DNA of 64,000 nt from Massilia phosphatilytica (GCF_002968015.1 NZ_PUIP01000008.1:62001-126000), one strand, 5' to 3'; positions 46,672 through 55,489 are shown, numbered from the stretch's first letter. The notes: generated by a model not told the origin, from the letters alone. Program-made: numbers and translations.

Positions 46672-46920
46672 ATGAACCGCATCGTTCCGTCCATCCTGGC
46701 GGCCACTGCCATCCTGCTGTCCGGCTGCGCCGCCGATGGCGCGCAACCGAAGCAAGGGGGCAACGCCTACCTCGACTCGAGCTACACGCCGACCGGGACC
46801 CTCATCCCGCGCAAGGCGCCGAGCCGCACGGACAACCTGACGATCGTCGACAAGCAGGCGCTCGAGAACGACCGCACGAACGGCGGCGGCACCAACAACT
46901 GGGCGGCCGGCAAGCCCTGA
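46672..46920 (+). CDS. Small lipoprotein
   Basis: An 82-residue secreted lipoprotein: MNRIVPSILAATAILLSGCAADG contains a lipobox (LSGC). The mature part is short and polar (YTPTGTLIPRKAPSRTDNL; NDRTNGGGTNNW) with no known domain. Aspartate does not follow the cysteine, so outer-membrane sorting is likely. GGAGAG lies about 10 bp before the ATG. It is 36 bp after the PulE-type ATPase and closes this unit before a terminator. Homologues of unknown function with the PTGTxIPRK motif are familiar to me from related species, but I cannot name a role. Confidence 0.8.
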   Translation: MNRIVPSILAATAILLSGCAADGAQPKQGGNAYLDSSYTPTGTLIPRKAPSRTDNLTIVDKQALENDRTNGGGTNNWAAGKP

Positions 46921-46941
46921 GTCGCACAACTCGATAGCAAC

Positions 46942-46974
46942 AGGGCCGGGGATCGCATCCCCGGCCCTTTTTTT
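46942..46974. terminator. Rho-independent terminator between the lipoprotein gene and pulA
   Basis: AGGGCCGGGGAT pairs with ATCCCCGGCCCT around a CGC loop, followed by a run of T on the plus strand. The stop of the convergent pullulanase gene is 10 bp further on. It clearly serves the plus strand; for the minus strand it is weaker. Confidence 0.88.
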
Positions 46975-46983
46975 ACGCCCGGG

Positions 46984-49900
46984 TCAGTCGTTCGCGTGCT
47001 GCACGAAGACGGCCGCCGTGCGCGCCGGGATCGCAAACGTGCCGCCGTTGCGCTCGAAGCTCGCTGCCTTCACGACGTCGTCGCTGCCATTCCGCTGGAT
47101 GCGGTGCAGCTGCAGCTTACGGCCCTTCAGTTCCGGGATCGCGATCGTCTTGCCGACCTTGTCGACGTTGAACACGACCACGACCGCCTTGTACTGGGCG
47201 CCCGGATAACGCGTGCCGTCGATGCTCAGCGCAACGAGGCCCGGTACCTGGTCCGGCCCGACGTTATGGAACTTCAGGCGGTCGATCACGTCCTGCGCGG
47301 TGCGCAGGCGGAACAGCGTGCTGTCCGCGCGGATCGCGAGGAAGTCTTCGAACGCGTTCTTCGCGGCGAGGATCGCGCGCGTGTCCGGCTTGATCAGCGG
47401 GTTGGTGAGCACGGGCGCCATCAGCGACCAGTTGTCCTGGTTCGGACCCGCCATCGGCAGGCCGACGCCGAAGTTGTTCGTCGCGTAGCTGTAATCCAGC
47501 GTGTTGAACCAGTCGCCCGCGTTGTAGCTGTCGCGGTCGAGCGATTTCGAGCGCAGGATTTCCTGGCCGGCGTGGAAGAACGGGATGCCCTGCGCCAGCA
47601 CGTTGATCGCGGCACCGAGGCTCTGCACGCGCACGCGGTCGGACAGCGAGGTCGATTGCGGCAGGCGGAACGCGTTGATGTCGAACAGCGTCTGGTTGTC
47701 GTGCGCCTCGATGTAGTTGATCGTCTCGGACGGATTCGCCGCGAAGCCGGCCTGCTGGCCGAAGTAGTCGATTTGCGCATTCGTGCGCACATTGCCGAAG
47801 CGGTCCGTAAAGCGGTAGTCGCGCAACGTGCCGGACAGCGCGACGCGCACGAGGTCCGCGAGGCGCAGCGCATCGTCACGGGTCTGCGTCGACAGCGCGT
47901 TCGGATCGAGATACACGCCGTTGATGAAGCCCTGCTGGCTGATCAAGGCCTGGCCCCCGTCGCAGCAACCGCCGCCGCGCACGGTGTCGCGCATGCGGTC
48001 GTTGAACGAACCGATGCCGGTGCCCGCCATGTTGGCCTGGCGCGCCTGCACGAAGCGGGCGTCGTTGGCGACGCTGCCGAAGTTCCACGCTTCGCCGTAC
48101 AGGTAGATGTCGCGGCCGGCAGCCTGGTTGACGCTCGCCTGCAGGCGTTTCAGCAGGTCCAGCGGCGTAAAGCCCATGATGTCGAAGCGGAAGCTGTCGA
48201 CCTTGTACTGGCGGGCCCACAGCGACACGGAATCGATCATCAGCTTGCCCATCATCGCGTTTTCCTGCGCGGTGTCGGCGCAGCAGCTGTCGTTCAGGAT
48301 GTGGCCGTCGTTGCCGAGGCGGTAGTAATAGGTCGGCACGATGCGGTCGAGGACCGACAGCGGACCTTGCTGCGACTGGCTCGTGTGGTTGTACACGACG
48401 TCCATCGTCACGCGCAGGCCGGCTTCGTGCAGCGCCTGCACCATCGCGCGGAACTCGCGCACGCGCACGGCCCCGTCATCGGCATCCGTCGCATAGCTGC
48501 CTTCCGGCGCGTCGTAGTGGACCGGGTCGTAGCCCCAGTTGAAGCAGTCCGCGTCCGCCACGGCGGCGACCGCGGCCTGCTGCGCCGTCGAATCCGCGCC
48601 GGCATTCGGGATGGCCGGGGTGACGCAGCCCTTTTCGTTGACGCTGGCGAAGTCGAAGCTCGGCAGCAGGTGCACGTGCGTCATGCCCGCTTTCTGCAGC
48701 GATTTCAGGTGGCGCATGCCGTTGGAGTCGCCATCCGTGAAGGCGAGGTATTTGCCGCGGTGGGCCGCCGGCACGGTCGCGTCGGACGCCGAGAAATCGC
48801 GGATGTGCAGTTCGTACAGCGCGATGTCGGTGGGCGCGTCCAGTTTCGGGATGCGCTGGTCGTCCCAGCCGGCCGGCTTCAGTTGCGGGCTGTCGAGGTT
48901 CGCCGCGAAGCTGCGTGCGCTGTTCGCCGAGAGGCTCAGCGAGTACGGATCGGTCACGGTGTTCGTCACGATCTTGTTGTCCGCCCAGCGCGACAGCACC
49001 TGCACCGTGTACGTGTAATAGGCGCGATTCGCCAATGGATCGGTGGCCGTGTAGCTCCACACGCCGCTGGCCCCGTCGCGCGTCATCGGGACCGTTCTCG
49101 CGGTGGCGGCGTTCGCGCTCGCGTACAGGTTCAACGCGACGGATTTGGCCGTCGGCGCCCACACGCGGAACGTGGCCTGGCCACTGCGGTCGAACGTCAC
49201 GCCCAGCTGCGCCTGGGACGCCTGCGCGGCGTACAGGTCGTCCAGCAGGCCGGCGGTCTGCAGCGACGTCACCTGCACGAGGTTGCCGGCGCCGTCGTAC
49301 TGGGCGATGGCGAACTGGCCGCTGATCAGCGCCGCAACCTTGGCCGCATCCGCGTCCGCCAGGCGCAGGCCGGTGGCGCCGGCCAGGTGCGGATATTTCT
49401 GGCGGAGCGCGTCCGGCAGCGCGGACACGGTGAGATCGAAGGCACGTTCCGCGCCCGTCAGCCCGACGTCGCCGCCGGGGCTCGGAGCCAGGCCGCCATT
49501 CGCGGCATGGAACAGTTTATAGGCGCCGCCCGTGGGCACGCCCGGCCACGCCAGCGTGGTGCTCGTGAGCCACTGCGCGTTGGCGAACGCCAGGTTGCCG
49601 AAGCTGAGCGCGGGCTGGGTGGCGTAGACGGTACAGTCGCCGTCCAGCATCCAGATCTCCTGGCCCTTCATGGCGATGTCGGCGTTCAGGTCGGCGTGCT
49701 GGTCGGCGCCGCAATTCTTCGTGCCGCTGCCATCGGTGACGAGGAACCAGATCGCGCTCTTGCCCGCCGCCAGCGGAATATCGACATAGCCGCCGAAGCC
49801 GTCGCTGCCCGTGAACATGAAGCGGTCGGTGATCCACGCCGAGCTGGGATGCTGCGGACCGTCCCACGAATACACGCCCCACTGGGCCGTGTCGTTCTGG

Positions 49901-50097
49901 ACGCGGTGAAAGTGCATGCGGATGCTGCCCGGCGCGACGGGCGCGGCCGCAGCGGCCGTACTGGTCGCGAGCAACCGGGTGCCGGACTGGGTGGCCTGCT
50001 GGCCGGAATCCCCGGCGCCGCAGCCGGCCAGCAGCAGGCTGGCGCAGACGGCCGCGGCAAGGCCCGGCCATGAAGTCAAACTACTTCTCGATATCAT
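46984..50097 (-). CDS. pulA: Lipoprotein pullulanase, pullulanase-type alpha-1,6-glucosidase (GH13)
   Basis: A 1037-residue debranching enzyme hydrolysing alpha-1,6 links in pullulan, glycogen or starch dextrins. The lipobox LLLAGC (about 21-26) makes it a lipoprotein, so it is probably anchored at the outer membrane. An N-terminal starch-binding CBM41-like domain (about 57-165, IRMHFHRVQNDTAQWGVYSW), a CBM48-like domain (about 298-400, ATFRVWAPTAKSVALNLY), the GH13 barrel (about 420-850) and a C-terminal all-beta domain follow. Catalytic residues: nucleophile aspartate in SFRFDIMG, acid glutamate in LYGEAWNFG, and the third aspartate in EAHDNQTLFD. AGGGG lies 8 bp before the ATG. No maltose transport or other starch genes are nearby. 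Confidence 0.93.
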   Translation of the reverse strand: MISRSSLTSWPGLAAAVCASLLLAGCGAGDSGQQATQSGTRLLATSTAAAAAPVAPGSIRMHFHRVQNDTAQWGVYSWDGPQHPSSAWITDRFMFTGSDGFGGYVDIPLAAGKSAIWFLVTDGSGTKNCGADQHADLNADIAMKGQEIWMLDGDCTVYATQPALSFGNLAFANAQWLTSTTLAWPGVPTGGAYKLFHAANGGLAPSPGGDVGLTGAERAFDLTVSALPDALRQKYPHLAGATGLRLADADAAKVAALISGQFAIAQYDGAGNLVQVTSLQTAGLLDDLYAAQASQAQLGVTFDRSGQATFRVWAPTAKSVALNLYASANAATARTVPMTRDGASGVWSYTATDPLANRAYYTYTVQVLSRWADNKIVTNTVTDPYSLSLSANSARSFAANLDSPQLKPAGWDDQRIPKLDAPTDIALYELHIRDFSASDATVPAAHRGKYLAFTDGDSNGMRHLKSLQKAGMTHVHLLPSFDFASVNEKGCVTPAIPNAGADSTAQQAAVAAVADADCFNWGYDPVHYDAPEGSYATDADDGAVRVREFRAMVQALHEAGLRVTMDVVYNHTSQSQQGPLSVLDRIVPTYYYRLGNDGHILNDSCCADTAQENAMMGKLMIDSVSLWARQYKVDSFRFDIMGFTPLDLLKRLQASVNQAAGRDIYLYGEAWNFGSVANDARFVQARQANMAGTGIGSFNDRMRDTVRGGGCCDGGQALISQQGFINGVYLDPNALSTQTRDDALRLADLVRVALSGTLRDYRFTDRFGNVRTNAQIDYFGQQAGFAANPSETINYIEAHDNQTLFDINAFRLPQSTSLSDRVRVQSLGAAINVLAQGIPFFHAGQEILRSKSLDRDSYNAGDWFNTLDYSYATNNFGVGLPMAGPNQDNWSLMAPVLTNPLIKPDTRAILAAKNAFEDFLAIRADSTLFRLRTAQDVIDRLKFHNVGPDQVPGLVALSIDGTRYPGAQYKAVVVVFNVDKVGKTIAIPELKGRKLQLHRIQRNGSDDVVKAASFERNGGTFAIPARTAAVFVQHAND

Positions 50098-50168
50098 ATT
50101 GTCCCCTCTTCATTCTTATTCTGACCGGCGGGCGTAACCCGGACGGCAACGCTGGCCGACGATCGCAT

Positions 50169-50193
50169 GTAATATTACTACATACGTTAGTAA
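50169..50193. promoter_or_regulatory. AT-rich palindrome upstream of pulA
   Basis: GTAATATTAC (50169-50178) is a perfect palindrome and overlaps TTACTA-N7-TAGTAA (50175-50193). It is 72 bp before the pulA start in otherwise GC-rich DNA and may be an operator for a sugar-responsive repressor. The remaining sequence between 50098 and 50168 shows no other element. Confidence 0.4.
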
Positions 50194-50232
50194 AAATGAA
50201 AAGGAAACCGCTCGGTGTGGCACAAACGTTGA

Positions 50233-50434
50233 ATTCGGGGTCAGAGCACATTTTCAGCAGGATTCGGGGTCAGAGCCAGTTTCGAGGAAAGAGGCCAGTG
50301 GAATTTTTGACGGCACTGCACCAGCAGAACGCCTGAAACTCTTGTCGAGAAATGAGGAACCGTCACTTCTGCGCATCTATCGAGAATGTGCTCTGACCCC
50401 GATTTTGTGGCAAAACGTGCTCTGACCCCAAATT
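50233..50434. repeat. Cassette with paired ATTCGGGGTCAGAGC ends (copy B)
   Basis: Two direct copies of the 21 bp unit (50233 and 50262, again 29 bp apart) are followed by about 102 bp and two inverted copies (near 50385 and 50413, reading GTGCTCTGACCCC). Ends match copy A at 32379-32592, including the 29 bp phase on the left, but the core is unrelated. It contains no convincing gene and occupies most of the 427 bp gap between pulA and pit. Confidence 0.75.
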
Positions 50435-50441
50435 GTGGAAA

Positions 50442-50479
50442 TTTCCCAAAAACGGGGTCTGACCCCGGTTTTGGGAAAT
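50442..50479. repeat. Long hairpin with GGGGTC-T-GACCCC centre
   Basis: TTTCCCAAAA and TTTTGGGAAA flank a centre reading GGGGTCTGACCCC, giving a near-perfect 38 bp palindrome directly beside cassette B. The centre shares GGGGTCAGA/TCTGACCCC with the cassette ends, so it belongs to the same repeat family. Confidence 0.65.
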
Positions 50480-50480
50480 A

Positions 50481-50506
50481 AAAAAGCAGCCCGGAGGCTG
50501 CTTTTG
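50481..50506 (-). terminator. Rho-independent terminator after pit
   Basis: AAAAGCAGCC pairs with GGCTGCTTTT over 10 bp around a 4-base loop, 18 bp beyond the pit stop codon. On the minus strand it is followed by a T-run (the A6 at 50481-50486). Confidence 0.85.
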
Positions 50507-50524
50507 GATGATGGCGCGGTGCGC

Positions 50525-51535
50525 TTACAGGATGTGCGTCCCGACCCACCACGCGATCGCCGCCATGAAGGCCGACGCGGGGATGGTGAAGACCCAGGCC
50601 CACACGATGTTGCCGGCCACGCCCCAACGCACGGCCGAGGCCTTCTGCGCCGAGCCGACGCCGACGATGGCGCCCGTGATGGTGTGCGTCGTCGACACCG
50701 GCACGCCGATCGCGCTGGCGATGAACAGGGTGATGGCGCCGCCCGATTCCGCGCAGAAGCCGCCAACCGGCTTGAGCTTGGTGATCTTCTGGCCCATCGT
50801 GCGCACGATGCGCCAGCCGCCGAACAGGGTGCCCATCGAGATCGCCGTGTAGCACGCGATGATGACCCACAGCGGGGGCGCCGTGTCACCGGCCTTCGAG
50901 ACGCCGGCCACGATCAGCAGCATCCAGATGATGCCGATGGTCTTCTGCGCGTCGTTGCCGCCGTGGCCCAGGCTGTAGGCCGCGGCCGAGAACAGCTGCA
51001 GGCGGCGGAACCACGTGTCGACCTTGCGCGGCGGGGTGCGCACGAAGATCCAGGACACGGCCAGCATCACGAGCGAACCGAGGATGAAGCCCAGCAGCGG
51101 CGACAGGATGATCCACTGCACGGTCTTGAGCAGGCCGCCGCCGACCAGGGCGCCGGTGCCGCTCTTGGCGACGGCCGCGCCCACCAGGCCGCCGATCAGG
51201 GCGTGCGAGGACGACGACGGGATGCCGTAGTACCACGTGATGATGTTCCAGATGATGGCACCGACGAGCGCCCCGAACACGACGTAGTGGTCGACGATGT
51301 GCGGGTCGACGGTGCCCTTGCCCACCGTCGACGCCACGTGCAGGCCGACGGTGAAGATGGCGACGAAGTTGAACATCGCCGACATCGCGACGGCCGTCTG
51401 CGGACGCAGCACGCCCGTCGACACCACCGTCGCGATCGCGTTGGCGGCGTCGTGGAAGCCGTTCATGAAGTCGAAGACCAGCGCTAAAAAGACGAGCAGG
51501 CCCAGCACGTAAATGCTGATGTGAAGAGAGTCCAT
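50525..51535 (-). CDS. pit: Low-affinity inorganic phosphate transporter (PiT)
   Basis: A 336-residue membrane transporter importing metal-phosphate with protons. PiT family repeats are visible: the N-terminal FDFMNGFHDAANAIATVVSTGVL and a C-terminal counterpart AYSLGHGGNDAQKTIGII, the two inverted GxxDxAN-type signatures. Hydrophobic segments fill the rest. It is 21 bp downstream of a DUF47 gene, an arrangement in which the DUF47 protein is thought to regulate the transporter. A terminator follows. Confidence 0.93.
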   Translation of the reverse strand: MDSLHISIYVLGLLVFLALVFDFMNGFHDAANAIATVVSTGVLRPQTAVAMSAMFNFVAIFTVGLHVASTVGKGTVDPHIVDHYVVFGALVGAIIWNIITWYYGIPSSSSHALIGGLVGAAVAKSGTGALVGGGLLKTVQWIILSPLLGFILGSLVMLAVSWIFVRTPPRKVDTWFRRLQLFSAAAYSLGHGGNDAQKTIGIIWMLLIVAGVSKAGDTAPPLWVIIACYTAISMGTLFGGWRIVRTMGQKITKLKPVGGFCAESGGAITLFIASAIGVPVSTTHTITGAIVGVGSAQKASAVRWGVAGNIVWAWVFTIPASAFMAAIAWWVGTHIL

Positions 51536-51556
51536 GTTGTTCTTGTTATTCTGTGC

Positions 51557-52183
51557 TTACGCGTTCTCGACGATGATGCCTTCGATGATGTTGGCGACGT
51601 CTTCGCAGCGGTCGGTCACGGTCTCGAGGATTTCGTAGATGGCCTTCATCTTGATCAGGTTGCGCACGTCCGGTTCGTCGCGGAACAGCTTGGACATGGC
51701 GGCGCGCATCACGTGGTCGGCGTCCGATTCCAGGCGGTCGATCTCTTCGCAGATCGCGACCATCTTCTGGGCATTGTCCATGTTGTGCAGCATGCCGACG
51801 GCCTGCTGGACCTTCTGGCAGCAAGCCAGGCACAGCTCGGCCAGGCGCTTCGCTTCCGGCGTGACGGCGTGCAGGTCGTACAGCGAGATGGTCTGGGCGG
51901 CGTCCTCCATCATGTCGAGGATGTCGTCCATGCGGGTGATCAGCTTGTGGATGTCGTCACGGTCGAGCGGCGTGATGAACGTCTTGTGCAGCAGGTCCAC
52001 GCACTGGTACGTGATCTTGTCCGCCTGTTTTTCGATGCTCTCCACGGCGTGCGTGCGGTTTTCCAGGTCGTCGAAGTTGGTCATCAGGCCGACCATCTCT
52101 TGTGCACCCTTCACGCACAACGCGGCGTGCTGGTTGAACAGGTCGAAAAATTTGCCCTCCGTGGGCATCAGGCGTCCAAACAT
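51557..52183 (-). CDS. DUF47 (TIGR00153) PhoU-like phosphate transport regulator
   Basis: A 208-residue all-helical protein of the DUF47 family: FFDLFNQHAALCVKGAQEMV, RTHAVESIEKQADKITYQCV, TPLDRDDIHKLITRMDDILDMMEDA, with the acidic ExxxD-type metal-binding positions of PhoU-like bundles. It is cytoplasmic, with no signal peptide. First gene of the DUF47-pit pair; it is probably required for or modulates PiT activity, as the fixed gene pairing across bacteria suggests. It lies 83 bp after the dnaB stop codon. Confidence 0.9.
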   Translation of the reverse strand: MFGRLMPTEGKFFDLFNQHAALCVKGAQEMVGLMTNFDDLENRTHAVESIEKQADKITYQCVDLLHKTFITPLDRDDIHKLITRMDDILDMMEDAAQTISLYDLHAVTPEAKRLAELCLACCQKVQQAVGMLHNMDNAQKMVAICEEIDRLESDADHVMRAAMSKLFRDEPDVRNLIKMKAIYEILETVTDRCEDVANIIEGIIVENA

Positions 52184-52266
52184 AGGTTCTCCGTTGGGTA
52201 AATCTCTTGGGACTTCTTTGAAAGTCGCGACATCTGCTGGCGCCGCGATTCTTGACTGCTCCCGGC

Positions 52267-53661
52267 TTAATCGCCCTGGTAAACACTCAGGTTGCCGGTG
52301 TAATTGCCGAACTTGGTGTACATGCCCATCCAGGTCACGCGAATGGCGCCGATCGGGCCGTTACGCTGTTTGCCGATAATGATCTCGGCAGTACCTTTGT
52401 CGGGCGAGTCCGGGTTGTAAACTTCGTCACGATACAGGAAGATGATCACGTCCGCATCCTGTTCGATAGCGCCCGATTCGCGCAGGTCGGACATCACGGG
52501 GCGCTTGTTGGGACGTTGTTCCAGCGAGCGGTTCAACTGGGACAGTGCGATCACCGGGCATCCCAGTTCCTTCGCCAGGCCCTTCAGGCTTCGCGAGATC
52601 TCCGAGATCTCGGACGCGCGGTTGTCGCCCGGCTTGGAACCCTGCATCAGCTGCAGGTAGTCGACGATGATCAGGCCCAGCTTGCCGCACTGGCGGGCCA
52701 GGCGGCGGGAGCGGGCCCGCATCTCGATCGGGTTCAGCGCCGGCGTCTCGTCGATGAAGATCTGCGCATCGTTCATCTTCTGGATCGCATGCGTCAGGCG
52801 GGGCCAGTCTTCGTCCAGCAGCTTGCCGGTACGCAGGCGGTGCTGGTCGAGCTGGCCGATGGAGCCGAGCATACGCATCGCCAGCTGCACGCCGCCCATC
52901 TCCATCGAGAAGATCGCGACGGGCAGGCCGGCGTCGACGGCCACGCTTTCGCCGATGTTGACGGAGAACGCGGTCTTGCCCATCGACGGACGGCCCGCGA
53001 CGATGACGAGGTCGCCCGGCTGCAGGCCGGACGTCATCTTGTCGAGGTCGGTAAAGCCCGTCGGAACGCCGGTGATCTCGCCCTGGTTGTCGCGGCTGTA
53101 CAGCTCGTCGACGCGCTCGACCACCTGGGTCAGCAGCGGTTGGACGGGCAGCCAGCCCTGGGCACCGCGGGCGCCCTGCTCGGCGATCGCGAAGATGCGC
53201 GATTCCGCCTCGTCGAGGATCTGCTTGACCTCGGCGCCCTGCGGATTGAAGGCCTTGCCGGATACTTCGTCGGCGACGGTGATGAGCTGGCGCAGCACAC
53301 CGCGATCGCGGACGATCTCGGCATAACGGCGGATGTTGGCGGCGGATGGCGTATTCTGTGCCATCGCATTCAGGTACTGCAGGCCACCCATCTCCTCGGC
53401 CTTGCCGAGCTGGACGAGCGCCTCGTACACGGTGATCACGTCGGCGGGCTTGCCGGCATTGATCAGGCGGACCATCTGTTCGAAGATGATCCGGTGGTCG
53501 TAGCGGTAAAAATCCTCCGCATGCATGAAGTCGGCAATGCGGTCCCACGCCGCGTTATCGCGCAGCAGGCCGCCGATGACGGACTGTTCTGCTTCGATGG
53601 AATGCGGTGGGATGCGGAGCGACTCGATCTGCGGGTCTGCTGGGGTGTTCATGGCCGGCAT
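52267..53661 (-). CDS. dnaB: Replicative DNA helicase DnaB
   Basis: A 464-residue hexameric helicase that unwinds DNA at the replication fork. The N-terminal helical domain (about 15-115, PPHSIEAEQSVIGGLLRDNAAWD) is followed by the RecA-like motor with Walker A AGRPSMGKTAFSVN, Walker B KLGLIIVDYLQLMQG and the DnaB motif SRSLKGLAKELGCPVIALSQLNR. It is downstream of the rpsF-rplI operon in the same direction but separated by a terminator. This neighbourhood is conserved in betaproteobacteria. Confidence 0.96.
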   Translation of the reverse strand: MPAMNTPADPQIESLRIPPHSIEAEQSVIGGLLRDNAAWDRIADFMHAEDFYRYDHRIIFEQMVRLINAGKPADVITVYEALVQLGKAEEMGGLQYLNAMAQNTPSAANIRRYAEIVRDRGVLRQLITVADEVSGKAFNPQGAEVKQILDEAESRIFAIAEQGARGAQGWLPVQPLLTQVVERVDELYSRDNQGEITGVPTGFTDLDKMTSGLQPGDLVIVAGRPSMGKTAFSVNIGESVAVDAGLPVAIFSMEMGGVQLAMRMLGSIGQLDQHRLRTGKLLDEDWPRLTHAIQKMNDAQIFIDETPALNPIEMRARSRRLARQCGKLGLIIVDYLQLMQGSKPGDNRASEISEISRSLKGLAKELGCPVIALSQLNRSLEQRPNKRPVMSDLRESGAIEQDADVIIFLYRDEVYNPDSPDKGTAEIIIGKQRNGPIGAIRVTWMGMYTKFGNYTGNLSVYQGD

Positions 53662-53711
53662 TATACCCGTATCCGATCAGGCGCTGAAATCATTGGTGAG
53701 TTTCCAAAAAT

Positions 53712-53737
53712 AAAAAAGCCGGGGAGTCCCCGGCTTT
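53712..53737 (-). terminator. Rho-independent terminator after rplI
   Basis: AAAGCCGGGG pairs perfectly with CCCCGGCTTT around AGT; the A-run at 53712-53717 is the T-run on the minus strand. It lies 25 bp after the rplI stop codon. Confidence 0.85.
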
Positions 53738-53761
53738 CTCATTCTGACAACAGAATGTTTC

Positions 53762-54214
53762 TTAGGCAGCTTCGCCCACGACAGCGATGGTGATTTCCAC
53801 CACGACGTCGGTGTGCAGAGCGACCGACACCGGGTGCTCGCCGGTCGTCTTCAGCGGACCGGTCGGCATACGCACTTGTGCCTTTTCGACGGCGAAACCT
53901 TGCTTGGTCAGGGCTTCGGCGATGTCGAAGTTGGTCACGGAACCGAACAGACGGCCGTCGACGCCGGCTTTCTGAGCGATGGTGACGGTCATGCCGTTCA
54001 GCTTGTCGCCCTGGCCTTGAGCGGCAGCCAGTTTCTCGGCAGCTGCTTTTTCCAGTTCGGCGCGCTTGACTTCGAATTCGGCCACGGCAGCCTGCGTTGC
54101 ACGGCGGGCCATTTTTTGCGGGATCAGGAAGTTACGTGCGTAACCGTCCTTGACCTTGACGACGTCGCCCAGGTTGCCGACGTTGACGACTTTTTCCAGC
54201 AGGATAACTTGCAT
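53762..54214 (-). CDS. rplI: 50S ribosomal protein L9
   Basis: 150 residues, the usual length. The N-terminal rRNA-binding domain ([33 protein letters not shown]) is the family signature. A long central helix and the C-terminal domain ([18 protein letters not shown]) follow. Last gene of rpsF-priB-rpsR-rplI. Confidence 0.97.
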   Translation of the reverse strand: MQVILLEKVVNVGNLGDVVKVKDGYARNFLIPQKMARRATQAAVAEFEVKRAELEKAAAEKLAAAQGQGDKLNGMTVTIAQKAGVDGRLFGSVTNFDIAEALTKQGFAVEKAQVRMPTGPLKTTGEHPVSVALHTDVVVEITIAVVGEAA

Positions 54215-54260
54215 TTTATTCTCCAGTAATCTGACTATGCTTCGATGTCGTAACCGACGA

Positions 54261-54551
54261 TTAAGCGTTGTGCAGGTCGGTGTACGGCAGCAGAGCCAGG
54301 TAACGGGCGCGCTTGATGGCGGTGTCCACTTGACGCTGGTAGTGCGCCTTGGTGCCGGTCAGGCGTGCCGGCATGATCTTGCCGTTTTCCTGGACGAAAT
54401 CCTTCAGGGTGTCGACGTCTTTGTAGTCAACCTGTTCCACGCCTGCAGCGGTGAAGCGGCAGAATTTCTTGCGCTTGAACAGCGGGTTCTGCTGTTTACG
54501 CTTCTCTTTGAGCTTAGCTTTGTTTTTGTCGAACTTTTTACCGAATGCCAT
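54261..54551 (-). CDS. rpsR: 30S ribosomal protein S18
   Basis: 96 residues. The signature [23 protein letters not shown] and the basic end [15 protein letters not shown] are typical. A lysine-rich N-terminal extension ([19 protein letters not shown]) makes it longer than the roughly 75-residue E. coli protein, as is usual in Burkholderiales. It binds S6, encoded by rpsF in the same operon. Confidence 0.96.
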   Translation of the reverse strand: MAFGKKFDKNKAKLKEKRKQQNPLFKRKKFCRFTAAGVEQVDYKDVDTLKDFVQENGKIMPARLTGTKAHYQRQVDTAIKRARYLALLPYTDLHNA

Positions 54552-54589
54552 TTTGAGGCTCCTGTATCTATCTATAAACGTGCCTGCGT

Positions 54590-54880
54590 TTATGCGGCAC
54601 TGAAATCAATGATGTGAAACACCAAGCTTTTGCTGTGACGGCTTTTCCTGGCCAAAAATCCCGTGAAGCGGTACATCGCGCCCAACTCGGCATTGGCAAA
54701 TCGTCCCGAAATCTCGCCCGCGGCAACCGCGGGAATCTCGAAGTCGACCTGCCTGTCCATCCTCGCTTCCGTCTGCGTCGATCCGTGTTGCAGGATGCCG
54801 CCCACGATGGGGATGCCGGCCGGGGTGTAGCGCAGTACGTCGCGTTCCAGGATGCTTGCGACCAGGGACAGCTCGTTCAC
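54590..54880 (-). CDS. priB: Primosomal replication protein N (PriB)
   Basis: A 96-residue OB-fold single-stranded DNA-binding protein of the replication-restart primosome. Motifs: [25 protein letters not shown], a Beta-type PriB start, and [19 protein letters not shown]. The start is GTG at 54880, 25 bp after the rpsF stop codon. Its place between rpsF and rpsR is the standard betaproteobacterial and enterobacterial arrangement. Confidence 0.92.
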   Translation of the reverse strand: MNELSLVASILERDVLRYTPAGIPIVGGILQHGSTQTEARMDRQVDFEIPAVAAGEISGRFANAELGAMYRFTGFLARKSRHSKSLVFHIIDFSAA

Positions 54881-54905
54881 TTACAGCTCGGTGCTCCCGC
54901 GAGAT

Positions 54906-55289
54906 TTAGGCTGCAGCGGCCGGAGCGGCGGCCTGCTCGGCGCGGTGGCTCTTGGCTGCGTCTTCGCGCTGGACCGACTTCATCATCGGCGACGGTGCGG
55001 TTTCAGCCTTCTTCATCTTCACGGTCAGGTGACGCAGCACGGCATCATTGAATTTGAATGCGGTTTCCAGCTCGACCAGGGTCTCGTTGTCGCACTCGAT
55101 GTTCAGACAGATGTAGTGTGCCTTCGGCAGCTTCTGGATCTGGTAAGCCATTTGACGACGGCCCCAATCTTCGACGCGGTGGATATTGCCGCCGCGCGAG
55201 GTGACCGTGGTCTTGTAGCGTTCGATCATCGCCGGGACCTGTTCGCTCTGGTCCGGGTGGACGATAAACACGATTTCATAATGACGCAT
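54906..55289 (-). CDS. rpsF: 30S ribosomal protein S6
   Basis: 127 residues. The start at 55289 gives [21 protein letters not shown], the family N-terminus; a longer reading to 55325 is not family-like. [22 protein letters not shown] is the conserved core. The C-terminal tail is alanine-rich ([11 protein letters not shown]). First gene of the operon, with AAGGAG 9 bp before the ATG. Confidence 0.96.
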   Translation of the reverse strand: MRHYEIVFIVHPDQSEQVPAMIERYKTTVTSRGGNIHRVEDWGRRQMAYQIQKLPKAHYICLNIECDNETLVELETAFKFNDAVLRHLTVKMKKAETAPSPMMKSVQREDAAKSHRAEQAAAPAAAA

Positions 55290-55363
55290 GAAACACTCCT
55301 TAAGGACGTTTAAACAAATGCCCACCTCGGCGTCAAGACGAGTGTGGGAAGGGAAAGCCCAAC

Positions 55364-55393
55364 ATTATAACAGCAAAACCGTCAAGTACTCAA
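55364..55393 (-). promoter_or_regulatory. Sigma-70 promoter of the rpsF operon
   Basis: Read on the minus strand, TTGAGT (55388-55393) and a perfect TATAAT (55364-55369) are 18 bp apart, about 75 bp before the rpsF ATG. The remaining leader holds no obvious gene. Confidence 0.6.
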
Positions 55394-55473
55394 TGGGGCG
55401 AAACATCACAGACACGCGCTGCGCATGCCGCAGCGCGAAAAAAACATGAAATCCCCTTGCGCGCGGCGCAATA

Positions 55474-55489
55474 CTGTACAAAAATACAG
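55474..55489. promoter_or_regulatory. LexA (SOS) box upstream of lexA
   Basis: CTGTACAAAAATACAG matches the LexA consensus CTGT-N8-ACAG with an AT-rich middle, 28 bp before the lexA ATG. Autoregulation by LexA is the normal arrangement. It runs directly into GTCTGACCCCGT, part of the dispersed GGGGTCAGA repeat. Confidence 0.85.

Noticed and set aside
46996..50073. A 1025-codon plus-strand open frame opposite pulA
   Set aside because: Arg/Val/Ala-rich shadow of the pullulanase gene, which has intact catalytic motifs and a lipobox.
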